A DNA stretch of 40,159 nucleotides from Sulfuritalea sp. (GTDB lineage: Bacteria > Pseudomonadota > Gammaproteobacteria > Burkholderiales > Burkholderiaceae_C). The position numbers and the translations under genes were made by a program. Positions 1 to 10,285 of this stretch are shown here, in pieces (positions within the stretch are counted from its first letter, which is position 1; each line of letters begins with the position of its first letter). Location of the stretch: NCBI GenBank assembly GCA_021737875.1, contig JAIPDD010000007.1, positions 1 through 40,159 on the forward strand. Direction: 5' to 3'. The notes beneath the pieces are model-generated. The model saw nothing but the letters and a program-made list of their open reading frames with translations. It made no database searches and was not told the DNA's origin.

Positions 1-786
1 GACGACCAAGTGCCCGGCGCTGATGTAAGGGGCAGCCATCGCCAAGGGCAGGTTGCCCCCGCCTAATCCGCGCAACTGGGCCTCGAGCTTGGCCTGCATG
101 CTGCCGACCGTGAATACGTCTTGTCCGTGCAGCAAACCCAAGGTCATACCCACGCCCCGTTGCACCGAATCCGACACAGCCACCGCGCGGTGCTGCTGCA
201 AGGTGCTGTCACTCAAAGGCTCAGGGGCTTGTGCCAAGGGGTGGTGGGGCGCAACGGCATACACAAAGGCCGCAGTGCCAATGGGTTTGACATGCACGCC
301 CGCATGGGCAGAGGCATCGGCACCTACGCCGATGGCCAAATCGGCTTGCCCCAAGGTCAGGGCTTCAAATGTTCCTGAGAGCGTTTCTTCGCGCAGTCGC
401 AGCCGGGTTGGCGTGGCTTGCTGGAAAAAACTCTCGCACAACTCCAAGACCGTTGCTCGGGAAATGATCGCGTCAACGGCCACGGTGAATTGCGATTCCC
501 AGCCTGTGGCGACCCGCTTAACCCGGTTGGCCACGGCGTCAATGTCTTGCAGCAAGCGTTTGCCTTCGCGCAACAATTCCGCACCGGCTTCCGTGGGTTT
601 GGCCTGTCGGGAACTGCGGTCGTACAGCAAAACGTCTAAGGCGTCCTCCAGTTGCCGGATGCGGTAGGTCAAGGTACTGGGAACCAAGCCCAAGTTCCGA
701 GCCGCACCTGCAAAACTGCCCGTGGCTTCGATGGTTTGAAGCATGGCGAAGGTCTCGGGGGTTAACAGTTCTTGGGCAGATTGCAT
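1..786 (-). CDS. LysR-family transcriptional regulator (partial, C-terminus outside window)
   Basis: Reverse-strand reading from ATG at 786 gives MQSAQELLTPETFAMLQTIEATGSFAGAARNLGLVPSTLTYRIRQLEDAL..., an N-terminal LysR HTH, continuing open to base 1. Divergent from the pirin gene. Confidence 0.9.
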   Translation of the reverse strand, partial: MQSAQELLTPETFAMLQTIEATGSFAGAARNLGLVPSTLTYRIRQLEDALDVLLYDRSSRQAKPTEAGAELLREGKRLLQDIDAVANRVKRVATGWESQFTVAVDAIISRATVLELCESFFQQATPTRLRLREETLSGTFEALTLGQADLAIGVGADASAHAGVHVKPIGTAAFVYAVAPHHPLAQAPEPLSDSTLQQHRAVAVSDSVQRGVGMTLGLLHGQDVFTVGSMQAKLEAQLRGLGGGNLPLAMAAPYISAGHLVV

Positions 787-874
787 GAGAAAAGCATTTG
801 AGTTGAATTAAATTGAATGATGCCATCAATTTCCAAGGGGTGTTTGTTTTTCTTTACAGGCTACATTCCTACCC

Positions 875-1576
875 ATGTTGACCTTACGCACCTCCTCTGA
901 ACGCGGCTTCGCCGACCACGGCTGGCTCAAATCCTTCCACAGCTTCTCATTTGCGGGCTATTACGACCCCCAATTCATGGGCTGGGGCAATTTGCGGGTG
1001 GTCAATGAAGACCGCATCGCCCCGGGTACCGGCTTTGGCACCCACGGCCACCGTGATATGGAAATCATCAGCTATGTCTTGTCGGGCGAATTGGCCCACA
1101 AAGACAGCATGGGCAATGTCAAAGGGATTCCGCCTGGGGACGTTCAGCGCATGAGCGCAGGCAGCGGCGTTCAGCACAGCGAGTTCAACCATGCACAAGG
1201 TGCGCAAACGCACTTTCTCCAAATTTGGATTGAGCCCAATGTGCGCGGCATCGAACCCAGCTACGAGCAAAAAACCTTTACGGCACCCGAAAAATCTGGC
1301 GCCTTGCGCTTGGTCGCTTCGCCTACGGGTGACCAAGGCGCAGTATTGATCCACGCCGATGCCCGCATGTACAGCGGTCTTTTCGATGCCGACCAAACCG
1401 CAAGTCTTAGCCTTGATGCCCATCGCAAAGCCTATGTCCAAGTTGTCCGCGGAGCGCTGTGTGTCAATGGCCTTGCGATCACAGCCGGTGACGCTTTGTT
1501 GATTGAAGATGAAACACAACTCACTTTTTCACAAGGCCAAGACGCTGAAGTCTTGGTCTTTGATCTCGCCCCTTGA
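875..1576 (+). CDS. Pirin family protein (bicupin)
   Basis: ORF 233 aa; ERGFADHGWLKSFHSFSFAGYYDPQFMGWGNLRVVNEDRIAPGTGFGTHGHRDMEIISYVLSGELAHKDSMGN is a pirin N-terminal cupin with metal-binding His residues. Confidence 0.95.
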   Translation: MLTLRTSSERGFADHGWLKSFHSFSFAGYYDPQFMGWGNLRVVNEDRIAPGTGFGTHGHRDMEIISYVLSGELAHKDSMGNVKGIPPGDVQRMSAGSGVQHSEFNHAQGAQTHFLQIWIEPNVRGIEPSYEQKTFTAPEKSGALRLVASPTGDQGAVLIHADARMYSGLFDADQTASLSLDAHRKAYVQVVRGALCVNGLAITAGDALLIEDETQLTFSQGQDAEVLVFDLAP

Positions 1577-1602
1577 TTTTTAACCCCCGAAGAAAGAAAA
1601 CC

Positions 1603-2010
1603 ATGTTTGATAAATCCCAAAACCTGTTTGCGCTGATCGCCCGTGTCTTGATGGCTGCGCTGTTTTTACCTGCAGGTATCGCAAAAATAGCCGGCTTTGC
1701 GGGCACCGTCGGCTACATCAGCTCAGTGGGATTGCCTATGCCCGAACTCGGCGCAGCCATTGCCGTGGTCGTTGAAGTGGTCGGTGCTTTGGCACTCTTG
1801 TTCGGTTTCCAAACCCGTTGGGCGGCTTTGCTGATGGCGGTTTTCACCGTGGTTGCCGGCGTGTTTTTCCATGCATTTTGGAACGCCGCGCCTGAAGCCA
1901 TGCAGATGCAACAAATCATGTTCATGAAAAACATCGCGATTGCTGGCGGCTTGTTGGCACTTACCGCATTTGGCGCAGGCCGTATCAGCCTTGACGCGCG
2001 CAAATCTTAA
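1603..2010 (+). CDS. DoxX family membrane protein
   Basis: From ATG at 1603: MFDKSQNLFALIARVLMAALFLPAGIAKIAGFAGTVGYISSVGLPMPELGAAIAVVVEVVGALALLFGFQTRWAALLMAVF; DoxX-like four-helix membrane pattern. Confidence 0.9.
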   Translation: MFDKSQNLFALIARVLMAALFLPAGIAKIAGFAGTVGYISSVGLPMPELGAAIAVVVEVVGALALLFGFQTRWAALLMAVFTVVAGVFFHAFWNAAPEAMQMQQIMFMKNIAIAGGLLALTAFGAGRISLDARKS

Positions 2011-2040
2011 TTCATCCCCATTTTTTACCCCGGAGTTTTC

Positions 2041-2574
2041 ATGACCCAATCTGTTGTTATTTACCATTCTGGCTACGGCCACACCCAGCGCTTGGCGCAA
2101 TCGGTTGCAGAGGGCGCCAACGCCCAACTCATCGCGATTGATGCCGGCGGCAATATCACCGAATCGGATTGGGCTGCTTTAGACGCTGCCGACGCGATTG
2201 TGATGGGCTCACCCACATACATGGGCTCGGTGTCATGGCAGTTCAAGAAGTTTGCCGACGCATCGTCCAAGCAATGGATGAGTGGCGCATGGAAAGACAA
2301 AGTGGCCGGTGGTTTCACCATCTCCGCGAATTTGAGCGGCGACAAGCTCTCTACGCTGCAGTACTTCATCACCTTGTCCATGCAACTCGGCATGGTCTGG
2401 GTGGGCCAAGCCATTCCTAACGATGGCACGGTCAACCGTCTCGGTTCTTCCTCTGGCCTGATGGCCCAGGTGGGACCTACCAGTCCCGCTGCTGACATTC
2501 CCCAAGGCGACTTGGATACGGCGAAGGCCTATGGCGCACGGGTTGCGCAGATGGCGGCGAAATTGCGGGGGTAA
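2041..2574 (+). CDS. Flavodoxin-fold NAD(P)H:quinone oxidoreductase (WrbA-like)
   Basis: ORF 177 aa; VVIYHSGYGHTQRLAQSVAEGA (FMN phosphate loop), AIVMGSPTYMGSVSWQFKKFAD. Confidence 0.88.
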   Translation: MTQSVVIYHSGYGHTQRLAQSVAEGANAQLIAIDAGGNITESDWAALDAADAIVMGSPTYMGSVSWQFKKFADASSKQWMSGAWKDKVAGGFTISANLSGDKLSTLQYFITLSMQLGMVWVGQAIPNDGTVNRLGSSSGLMAQVGPTSPAADIPQGDLDTAKAYGARVAQMAAKLRG

Positions 2575-2625
2575 TTCCTTTCGGTTTTTGACCAAAGCAG
2601 TCCTGTAGCGGGGCTCGAACGTAAA

Positions 2626-2673
2626 GTGGGTGGTATGCGTGACAATCCTTGTCACACAGACCACCCATTTTTT
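2626..2673 (+). terminator. Strong hairpin plus T-tract; candidate intrinsic terminator or attenuator
   Basis: Arms GTGGGTGGTATGCGTGACAA (2626-2645) and TTGTCACACAGACCACCCAT (2649-2668), loop TCC, two mismatches and one G:T in 20 positions, followed by a T run to 2673. Confidence 0.75.
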
Positions 2674-2680
2674 ATTCACG

Positions 2681-4468
2681 ATGCATCCCCTCAAAAAACT
2701 TCTCAGCTACGCCAGCGCCTACCGCCGTGATTTCCGTATTGCGGCCCTGTATTCGGTGCTCAATAAGTTTTTTGACATCTTGCCCGAGGTATTGATCGGC
2801 GCAGCGGTTGATGTGGTGATCAAGGGAGACCAGAGTTTTTTAGCCCGCAATGTCTTGGGCTCCTTCGGCATTACCAGTACCTGGCACCAGTTGTTGGCGC
2901 TGGGCGCATTGAACGTGGTGATCTGGGGGGGCGAATCGCTGTTTCAGTACCTCTATGAGGTGAAGTGGCGCCAACTGGCGCAAGACATTCAGCACGATTT
3001 GCGTTTGGACACTTACGGCCACGTTCAAAAATTGGACATGGCGTATTTTGAAAACCAGCGCACCGGAAATTTGATGGCGATTTTGAACGATGACATCAAC
3101 CAAATGGAGCGTTTCTTGAACGGCGGGGCCAACCAAATCATCCAGGTGTTTTGTTCTTCCCTGATGATCAGCGCCGTGTTTTTTGCGCTTCAACCCGGCA
3201 TTGCCTTGATCGCGCTCTTGCCGGTTCCGGTGATTTTGTCTGGTGCATTTTGGTTTCAAAAGCGCTTGGCCCCGCGCTATGCGGAAGTGCGCGAGGCGGC
3301 AGGTGATGTGGGTGCGCGTTTGAACAACAACCTGCTGGGCTTGGCAACCATCAAAGCATTTGCTACCGAAGCGTTTGAAGCCGCGCACATTGGGCAGGCA
3401 AGCAACCGCTACCGCAGCGCAAACTCCAAAGCCATTCGGGTCAGTTCAGCCATCACGCCTGTGATTCGCATGGCGATTTTGAGCGGGTTTACCGCCACTT
3501 TGCTCTACGGCGGGTGGCTGACCCTGCACGGTGAATTGGCGGTGGGTGCGTATTCGGTGTTGGTGTTTCTAACCCAACGTTTGTTGTGGCCCATGACCGG
3601 CTTGGCCGATGTGGCCGACATGTACCAACGCTCGATGGCCGCCATTGACCGCGCTATGCAACTTTTGGGAACGCCCATCACCATTGCATACGAAGGCCAG
3701 CACTTTGACAAAACGAAAATTCAAGGGGAGTTGCGTTTTGAAAACGTCGGCTTTTCCTATGACAGCACCGACCCGGATGCCCCTACCGTTCAAGGGATTA
3801 ACCTCACCTTGGCCGCAGGGAAAACCACCGCATTTGTGGGATCCACGGGTTCAGGAAAGTCCACCTTGGTCAAACTCTTGTTGCGCTTTTATGCACCCCA
3901 ACAAGGGCGAATTTTGTTAGACGGCCAAGCCATCGACGCTTTGAACTTGCAAGACCTGCGCCGCTGTATAGGCTACGTGGCGCAAGATTCTTTTTTGACC
4001 GATGGCACGGTGGCAGAGAACATTGCTTACGGCTCAGACAACGCAAGCGAGGCGGCAATTGCAGACGCAGCCCGCGCGTCCGAATCCACCGAATTTATTG
4101 TGAAGCTGCCTTTGGGTTTTGCCACCCGCATCGGCGAGCGGGGGCAAAAGCTCTCGGGTGGCCAGCGTCAGCGCTTGGCGCTTGCCCGTGCCATTCTGAA
4201 AAACCCTCCGATTTTGATTTTGGATGAGGCTACGAGTGCGGTTGACAATGAAACGGAAGCTGCGATTCAACGTTCTTTGGACGTGGTGTCACGCAACCGC
4301 ACTACGATTGTCATTGCCCACCGACTCTCGACCGTACGCCAGGCCGATTGCATTCATTTGATGGAAGCTGGGCAGATTGTGGAGAGCGGAACGCATGAGG
4401 CCTTGGTCGCCCTCAATGGGGGGTATGCGGCCCTTTGGCGCTTACAAACAGGAGAACGATTGGTATGA
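2681..4468 (+). CDS. ABC transporter, fused permease/ATPase exporter (MsbA-like)
   Basis: From ATG 2681 (MHPLKKLLSYASAYRRDF...). Walker A GSTGSGKST, signature LSGGQRQRLALARAIL, Walker B ILILDEATSAVD. The 2630 start in the ORF track lies in the hairpin and is probably an overcall. Confidence 0.93.
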   Translation: MHPLKKLLSYASAYRRDFRIAALYSVLNKFFDILPEVLIGAAVDVVIKGDQSFLARNVLGSFGITSTWHQLLALGALNVVIWGGESLFQYLYEVKWRQLAQDIQHDLRLDTYGHVQKLDMAYFENQRTGNLMAILNDDINQMERFLNGGANQIIQVFCSSLMISAVFFALQPGIALIALLPVPVILSGAFWFQKRLAPRYAEVREAAGDVGARLNNNLLGLATIKAFATEAFEAAHIGQASNRYRSANSKAIRVSSAITPVIRMAILSGFTATLLYGGWLTLHGELAVGAYSVLVFLTQRLLWPMTGLADVADMYQRSMAAIDRAMQLLGTPITIAYEGQHFDKTKIQGELRFENVGFSYDSTDPDAPTVQGINLTLAAGKTTAFVGSTGSGKSTLVKLLLRFYAPQQGRILLDGQAIDALNLQDLRRCIGYVAQDSFLTDGTVAENIAYGSDNASEAAIADAARASESTEFIVKLPLGFATRIGERGQKLSGGQRQRLALARAILKNPPILILDEATSAVDNETEAAIQRSLDVVSRNRTTIVIAHRLSTVRQADCIHLMEAGQIVESGTHEALVALNGGYAALWRLQTGERLV

Positions 4469-5802
4469 AAACGACGCAGACTAGTGATCCCAGTGCGCCT
4501 TCGGGACAATTCGCTTTGCTTTTACAGCAGCGCTTTGCTCCATTTTTTTGGACGCAATTTAGCGGCGCGGCCAACGACAACGTATTTAAATTTGCATTCA
4601 CCGTGATGGTGACTTACCAACTGTCTGTCGATTGGCTGCCGCCTTCGCTGGCTGGTTTGGTGATCGGCGCTCTCTTTATCCTGCCCTATGTCCTTTTTTC
4701 TGCCAGCAGCGGGCAACTGGCTGACAAATGGGACAAAGCGCGGCTCATGCGGCTTGTCAAAAATCTAGAAATTGCCATCATGGCCTTGGCAACCATTGGG
4801 TTTATGCAGGGCAATGCGGCCATCTTGCTGCTTTGCACTTTTTTGATGGGTTGCCATTCCACCTTGTTTGGCCCGGCTAAATTTGCCTATCTTCCAGACG
4901 CCTTAAGCGACCAAGAACTGGTCGGGGGCAATGGCATGGTGGAGATGGGAACCTTTGTTGCTATCTTGCTTGGCAATATGGTGGGCGGCGTGTTGGTGGC
5001 CATTCCTGAAGTGGGCCCCGCGGTGGTGGCAGTTGCCTGTGTCCTCTTTGCTGTTCTCGGGAGAATCGCTGCCGGTCGAATTCCGATTTACCCGGCCACA
5101 GCGCCCGATTTGCGCCTGGATTGGAACCCTTTTTCTCAAACCTTGAAAAACATCCAGATGGCGCGGCTCGACCCCATGGTGTTTCGCTCTTTGCTGGCCA
5201 TCAGCTGGATGTGGTTTTTTGGTGCTGTGTTTTTAAGCCAGTTCCCCGCCTTTGCTAAAGAGGTTTTGCATGGCAATGCGCAGGTAGCTTCTTTGCTCTT
5301 GGTGGTTTTTTCTGTCGGGGTGGGTATTGGGGCCTTGCTATGCGAAGGCTTGAGCCGAAGAAAAAATGCGTTGGGCTTAGTTCCGCTGGGCGCATTGGGC
5401 ATGAGCGTATTTGCGATTGATTTGTACTTCGCATCACGCGGCTTGCCTCCAGCGCCCCTCATGGACTTTGCGACTTTTGTCATGCAACCCGCCCATTGGC
5501 GCATCATGGCGGATTTGGGATTGATGAGCTTATTTACGGGGCTTTACAGCGTGCCCATGTACGTTGTGATTCAACAGCGCAGCCAAGCGTCGCACCGCGC
5601 CCGCATCATTGCGGCCAATAACATCATCAACGCGCTCTTTATGGTGGCCAGCTCGCTCATTGCGGGCGCCTTGCTCACATCAGGCTTCTCTATTCCCGAG
5701 GTTTTTATGCTGACCGGTTGCGTGAACCTGGTGTTTTCAGCTTACGTTTTTTGGCGGGTTCCGGATTACTGGAACGGCTTTATTGCGTTGTTTAAGACTT
5801 AA
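4465..5802 (+). CDS. MFS transporter, LplT-like / N-terminal domain of Aas-type lysophospholipid transporters
   Basis: ATG at 4465 overlaps the ABC stop (ATGA). [31 protein letters not shown]...[24 protein letters not shown]...[10 protein letters not shown]. Confidence 0.85.
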   Translation: MKTTQTSDPSAPSGQFALLLQQRFAPFFWTQFSGAANDNVFKFAFTVMVTYQLSVDWLPPSLAGLVIGALFILPYVLFSASSGQLADKWDKARLMRLVKNLEIAIMALATIGFMQGNAAILLLCTFLMGCHSTLFGPAKFAYLPDALSDQELVGGNGMVEMGTFVAILLGNMVGGVLVAIPEVGPAVVAVACVLFAVLGRIAAGRIPIYPATAPDLRLDWNPFSQTLKNIQMARLDPMVFRSLLAISWMWFFGAVFLSQFPAFAKEVLHGNAQVASLLLVVFSVGVGIGALLCEGLSRRKNALGLVPLGALGMSVFAIDLYFASRGLPPAPLMDFATFVMQPAHWRIMADLGLMSLFTGLYSVPMYVVIQQRSQASHRARIIAANNIINALFMVASSLIAGALLTSGFSIPEVFMLTGCVNLVFSAYVFWRVPDYWNGFIALFKT

Positions 5803-6535
5803 GCGCTACTTTTTCCAAATCGGACCCGAGCGCGCGGCGTTCGTCAAACACAAAACAACCGCCGCTGTAGTGCTTGCCATCGGTTTCCTCAAAGTATTTG
5901 AGAATGCCGCCTTCGAGCTGGTACACGTTCTCTAACCCTTCTTCGCGCATCAAGATGGCGGCTTTTTCGCAACGGATGCCGCCCGTACAAAAACTCACAA
6001 TGGTTTTGCCAACGAGCTCGGCTTTGTGGGCCCGCAGGGCGTCCGGAAATTCGGTGAACTTGGTGATGCGCCAGTCGATGGCGTTGTCAAACGTTCCTTC
6101 ATCGACCTCAAACGCGTTGCGCGTATCCAGGGTGACCACGGGCCGGCCTGCGTCATCGGTTCCTTGGGCGAGCCAACGCCTGACGGTTTCAGCAGGCACG
6201 GCAGGCGCGCGGCCTTGGGCCGGTGCAATGGCCGGGTGGTTCATGCGAATGATCTCACCTTTAACTTTCACCCGCATTTTTTTGAACGGCTGGGTCTCTG
6301 ACCAACTTTCTTTGGGTGCAATATCAGCAAACCGCGGATCAGCATGCAACTGGGCTACAAAGTTAAGCACATCCGCAGGGGGGCCGGCTAAAAACAAATT
6401 AATGCCTTCCTCAGCCAGCAAAATAGTCCCTTTGAGCTGCAAAGCCTGGGCGCGGGCGAGAAAAAGTTCCGCAAGGGCGTGGGTATCCACAAGCGGGGTA
6501 AATTTGTAGGCAGAGATGTTAAGAATGGTGTTCAC
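5792..6535 (-). CDS. trhO: Rhodanese-domain tRNA uridine hydroxylase / sulfurtransferase TrhO (YceA family)
   Basis: ORF 247 aa, GTG start at 6535; [21 protein letters not shown] active-site loop, N-terminal acylphosphatase-like domain. Confidence 0.9.
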   Translation of the reverse strand: MNTILNISAYKFTPLVDTHALAELFLARAQALQLKGTILLAEEGINLFLAGPPADVLNFVAQLHADPRFADIAPKESWSETQPFKKMRVKVKGEIIRMNHPAIAPAQGRAPAVPAETVRRWLAQGTDDAGRPVVTLDTRNAFEVDEGTFDNAIDWRITKFTEFPDALRAHKAELVGKTIVSFCTGGIRCEKAAILMREEGLENVYQLEGGILKYFEETDGKHYSGGCFVFDERRALGSDLEKVALKS

Positions 6536-6551
6536 AGGGGGGATTTTACGG

Positions 6552-6566
6552 AGCCCGGGCCGGGCT
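6552..6566. promoter_or_regulatory. Perfect GC-rich palindrome in the trhO/dnaE divergent intergenic region
   Basis: AGCCCGG-G-CCGGGCT read directly at 6552-6566. Confidence 0.6.
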
Positions 6567-6588
6567 TGTGAAAACCTACAATGCTTGG

Positions 6589-9500
6589 ATGTTTATTCAC
6601 CTGCGCATCCACACAGAGTTTTCAGTTGTTGACGGGACCAACCGCATCGATGATTTGGTTGGATTGGCTGCCCAAGACCAGCAACCCGCTTTGGCGATCA
6701 CCGACCTGAACAACCTGTTTGGCGCCATCAAGTTTTACAAAGAAAGCCGCGATAACGGCGTCAAGCCCATCTTGGGTGCTGAAGTGATTTTGGAGGGCTT
6801 GGGTGCCGATGTCCAAGCCGTCTCGCGGATGGTCTTGTTGGTCCAAAACAAACAAGGCTACTTGAACTTGTCAGAGCTGCTGGCGCGCTCCTACACGCAA
6901 AACACCGGTAAAGCCCAGGTGGTTGCTAAGTTGGAATGGCTGCAAGAACTAAGCGAAGGTTTGATTGCCCTCTCAGGCGCACAAGCCGGCCCCGTTGGGC
7001 AAGCCTTGGTCCAAGGCGACACCGAGCGTGCGCACGAATGGGCATTGCAGCTGTCAGGGATTTTTACGCACCGCTTTTATTTGGAAGTTCAACGCGCTGG
7101 GCGCTTGGACGACGAAGCCCACGTTGCGTCCTGTGTCGCTTTGGCAGCACGCATGCATTTGCCCGTGGTCGCGACGCATCCGGTTCAGTTTTCACACGCC
7201 GATGACTTTGAGGCGCATGAGGCACGGGTCTGTATTTCTGATGGAGAGTTGTTAAGCAACCCCAAACGGGTACGCCGTTTTACGCGCGAACAGTATTTCA
7301 AAACCAGCGCGCAGATGGAGGCATTGTTTGCGGATATCCCCTCCGCCCTTGCCAACACCCAAGAAATTGCCAAGCGCTGCAACCTCAGTTTGGTATTAGG
7401 CAAACCCCAGCTGCCCGAGTTCCCCACACCCTTGGTTGACGGCGTTCGCATGAGCCCGGAAGACTATTTTCGCTACGCTTCCCACGAAGGTCTCCAAGAG
7501 CGCATGCTGCACTTGTACCCGCAAGAAGAAGAGCGGCAAGCGCAGATGCCAATCTATTTGGAGCGTCTGGAGTTTGAGCTCACCACCATTGTGAATATGG
7601 GCTTTCCGGGTTACTTCTTGATCGTGGGCGATTTCATTAACTGGGCCAAAAACAATGGCTGTCCGGTCGGCCCTGGGCGGGGTTCAGGCGCGGGCTCGCT
7701 GGTGGCGTATGCCTTGAAAATTACCGACCTGGACCCGCTGCAATACAAGCTGCTGTTTGAGCGTTTCTTGAATCCGGAGCGGGTGTCTATGCCTGACTTC
7801 GATATTGATTTTTGCCAAGGCAATCGCGACCGGGTGATTGACTACGTCAAAGAAAAATACGGCAAAGCCGCGGTCAGCCAGATCGTGACTTTTGGAACCA
7901 TGGCTGCCCGCGCTGCGATTCGTGACGTTGGGCGGGTACTTGACTTTAGCTATCCGTTTTGCGACGGTATCAGCAAGCTCATTCCCAATAAACCTGGAAC
8001 GTCTGTGTCCTTGCAACTGCCACCGGCGGATAGAAAAAAAGACGATAAAACGGTCTACGCCACCGAAGCCGAACCCCTCTTGGCAGAACGCGAGGCCAAA
8101 GAAGAAGATGTGAAAACCCTGCTGGAGTTGGCCCGTAAATTAGAGGGCATGACCCGTAATGTAGGAATGCATGCGGGCGGTGTGCTGATTGCGCCAGGCA
8201 AGCTGACCGACTTTTGCCCGCTGTACCAACAGCCTGGCAGCGAATCGGCGGTGAGTCAATACGACAAAGATGACGTAGAAGCCATTGGCTTGGTGAAGTT
8301 TGACTTCTTAGGCTTGGCCACGCTGACGATTTTAGAAATCGCGCGAGAGTTCATCAGCACACGCCACGCCGGCCAAGAGCACTTTGCGTTTGAGAACCTG
8401 CCACTCAATGACCCGGAGGTGTACCGCCTTTTTTCTGAAGGTAAAACCGAAGCGGTTTTTCAGTTTGAAAGCCGCGGAATGCAAGGCATGTTGCGCGATG
8501 CCAAGCCCACGCGCCTTGAAGATCTGATTGCGCTCAACGCTTTGTACCGTCCTGGCCCCATGGATTTGATTCCGAGTTTTGTAGCGCGTAAACATGGGCG
8601 CGAAGAGATTGAATACCCGCACCCCTTGGTGGCCGAGATGCTGTCGGAGACCTACGGCATCATGGTCTACCAAGAGCAGGTCATGCAAACCGCGCAGATT
8701 TTGGGCGGCTATTCCTTGGGCGGCGCAGACATGTTGCGCCGCGCGATGGGCAAGAAAAAAGCCGAAGAAATGGCCGAGCACCGGGCGATTTTCCGCGCCG
8801 GCGCGGCCAAGAACAACATCACCGAAGCCAAAGCCGACGAAGTGTTTGACCTGATGGAGAAATTTGCGGGCTACGGATTTAACAAATCCCACGCTGCTGC
8901 TTATTCGCTCTTGGCCTACCACACCGCGTGGATCAAGGTCCACTACACGGCCGAATTCTTTTGCGCCAATATGACGGTGGAGATGGACGACACCGACAAG
9001 CTCAAGATCTTGTTTGGTGACGCTGAGAAGTTTGGGATTCACTTTGAGCCGCCCAATGTCAACCGCGGTGTCTACCGGTTCGAGCCGATTTCCAACCAGC
9101 ACATTCGTTATGGCTTGGGTGCGATCAAGGGCACCGGCCAGCAAGCCATCGAGGCCATTATTGCGGCCCGCGAAGGGCGCGGCCCCACCGAGGAGGCCGG
9201 CCCCTTTACCAGCTTGTTTGACTTTTGCCGCCGGGTTGAGCGTTCGCGCATGAACAAGCGCTGCTTAGAGGCATTGATCAAGTCCGGTGCGTTTGAGACC
9301 TTGGAACTCAACCGGGCCGCGTTGCTGGCCTCTGTAGACCGCGCTTTTGATTTTTCAGCCGCTGCCAGTGCCAACGAAAATCAAGTCGGCTTGTTTGATA
9401 TGGGCGGGCCCGATGACCACGGCTCCAGCACCCAAGAGCCTGAGCTGGTCAGTGCTTTGCCTTGGGGCGTGAAAGAGCGCTTGACCCAAGAAAAGATGGC

Positions 9501-10158
9501 TGTCGGGTTTTATCTCTCCGGCCATTTGTTCGATGAAGTGGCTTTAGAGGTTCGCCGCTTTGCCAAGCGCCCGATTGAAGAGTTATTGGAAACCCGGGAG
9601 CCGCAATTGCTCGCAGGTATCGTGACCGATTTTCGAGTGATCAATGGACAACGTGGCAAGCTCGCGTTGTTCAAGCTCGATGACAAGTCGGCAACGATTG
9701 AGGCCCGTGCAGATGAAGCCTTGCTCAATGCACATAAAAACCTCCTCAAAGAAGATGCTTTGATTATTGCGATGGGCAAAGCCCAGCCTGATCGATTCTC
9801 GGGCGGAATGCAGTTCACGATCACCCAATTGTGGGACCTCGAGCAAGCGCGTTGCCGGTTTGGAAAATTCCTGCGAGTCACAATCAAACCCGATGCCCAC
9901 ACCGCAGGCCCCGATATTGCCCAGTTGCTGCGCGAGTTTCCGGCGCAACGCGAAATGACTGAGCAGGGCGAATTGGTGCGCGGGTTGTTGGTACGTTTTG
10001 CCGTGGAGTTGCCCCCTGATATATCGATGGCGCCACAGGAAGGGGCGGTGGCCGAAGTTCAGTTGCACGACAACGCCCGTTTTTACCCCAGCGATGCGGC
10101 TCTGGCCCGCTGGCGTTCCCAAGCTGAGCAGGGCCAAGCGGTGATTGCTTACGATTGA
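6589..10158 (+). CDS. dnaE: DNA polymerase III subunit alpha
   Basis: From ATG 6589: [24 protein letters not shown] (PHP domain start); [39 protein letters not shown]...[40 protein letters not shown]. Confidence 0.98.
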   Translation: MFIHLRIHTEFSVVDGTNRIDDLVGLAAQDQQPALAITDLNNLFGAIKFYKESRDNGVKPILGAEVILEGLGADVQAVSRMVLLVQNKQGYLNLSELLARSYTQNTGKAQVVAKLEWLQELSEGLIALSGAQAGPVGQALVQGDTERAHEWALQLSGIFTHRFYLEVQRAGRLDDEAHVASCVALAARMHLPVVATHPVQFSHADDFEAHEARVCISDGELLSNPKRVRRFTREQYFKTSAQMEALFADIPSALANTQEIAKRCNLSLVLGKPQLPEFPTPLVDGVRMSPEDYFRYASHEGLQERMLHLYPQEEERQAQMPIYLERLEFELTTIVNMGFPGYFLIVGDFINWAKNNGCPVGPGRGSGAGSLVAYALKITDLDPLQYKLLFERFLNPERVSMPDFDIDFCQGNRDRVIDYVKEKYGKAAVSQIVTFGTMAARAAIRDVGRVLDFSYPFCDGISKLIPNKPGTSVSLQLPPADRKKDDKTVYATEAEPLLAEREAKEEDVKTLLELARKLEGMTRNVGMHAGGVLIAPGKLTDFCPLYQQPGSESAVSQYDKDDVEAIGLVKFDFLGLATLTILEIAREFISTRHAGQEHFAFENLPLNDPEVYRLFSEGKTEAVFQFESRGMQGMLRDAKPTRLEDLIALNALYRPGPMDLIPSFVARKHGREEIEYPHPLVAEMLSETYGIMVYQEQVMQTAQILGGYSLGGADMLRRAMGKKKAEEMAEHRAIFRAGAAKNNITEAKADEVFDLMEKFAGYGFNKSHAAAYSLLAYHTAWIKVHYTAEFFCANMTVEMDDTDKLKILFGDAEKFGIHFEPPNVNRGVYRFEPISNQHIRYGLGAIKGTGQQAIEAIIAAREGRGPTEEAGPFTSLFDFCRRVERSRMNKRCLEALIKSGAFETLELNRAALLASVDRAFDFSAAASANENQVGLFDMGGPDDHGSSTQEPELVSALPWGVKERLTQEKMAVGFYLSGHLFDEVALEVRRFAKRPIEELLETREPQLLAGIVTDFRVINGQRGKLALFKLDDKSATIEARADEALLNAHKNLLKEDALIIAMGKAQPDRFSGGMQFTITQLWDLEQARCRFGKFLRVTIKPDAHTAGPDIAQLLREFPAQREMTEQGELVRGLLVRFAVELPPDISMAPQEGAVAEVQLHDNARFYPSDAALARWRSQAEQGQAVIAYD

Positions 10159-10239
10159 GACTTTGCCAAACGCGAATAGCCGCCTGGGTTGAAGCAAATT
10201 CACCAATATAGGGTTTTTGCTAGGGCGAAGGCAGGAAAA

Positions 10240-10253
10240 ATTGTATACAGTTG
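10240..10253. promoter_or_regulatory. Palindromic operator candidate (TGTATACA core)
   Basis: AATTGTATACAGTT, 12 of 14 positions symmetric, in the leader of the ABC importer operon. Confidence 0.45.
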
Positions 10254-10285
10254 CTCGGTTTAATTATTAAATTATTGGAGTTTTT

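Noticed and set aside
53-667. 204-aa plus-strand ORF (MPPPNPRNWASSLACMLP...)
   Set aside because: Antisense to a clearly recognisable LysR reading frame; low-complexity Ser/Arg/Pro composition typical of shadow ORFs.
947-1519. 190-aa minus-strand ORF opposite pirin
   Set aside because: Fully antisense to a conserved pirin gene; no family resemblance.
8332-9144. 270-aa minus-strand ORF opposite dnaE
   Set aside because: Long shadow ORF in a GC-biased essential gene; the sense frame is conserved DnaE.
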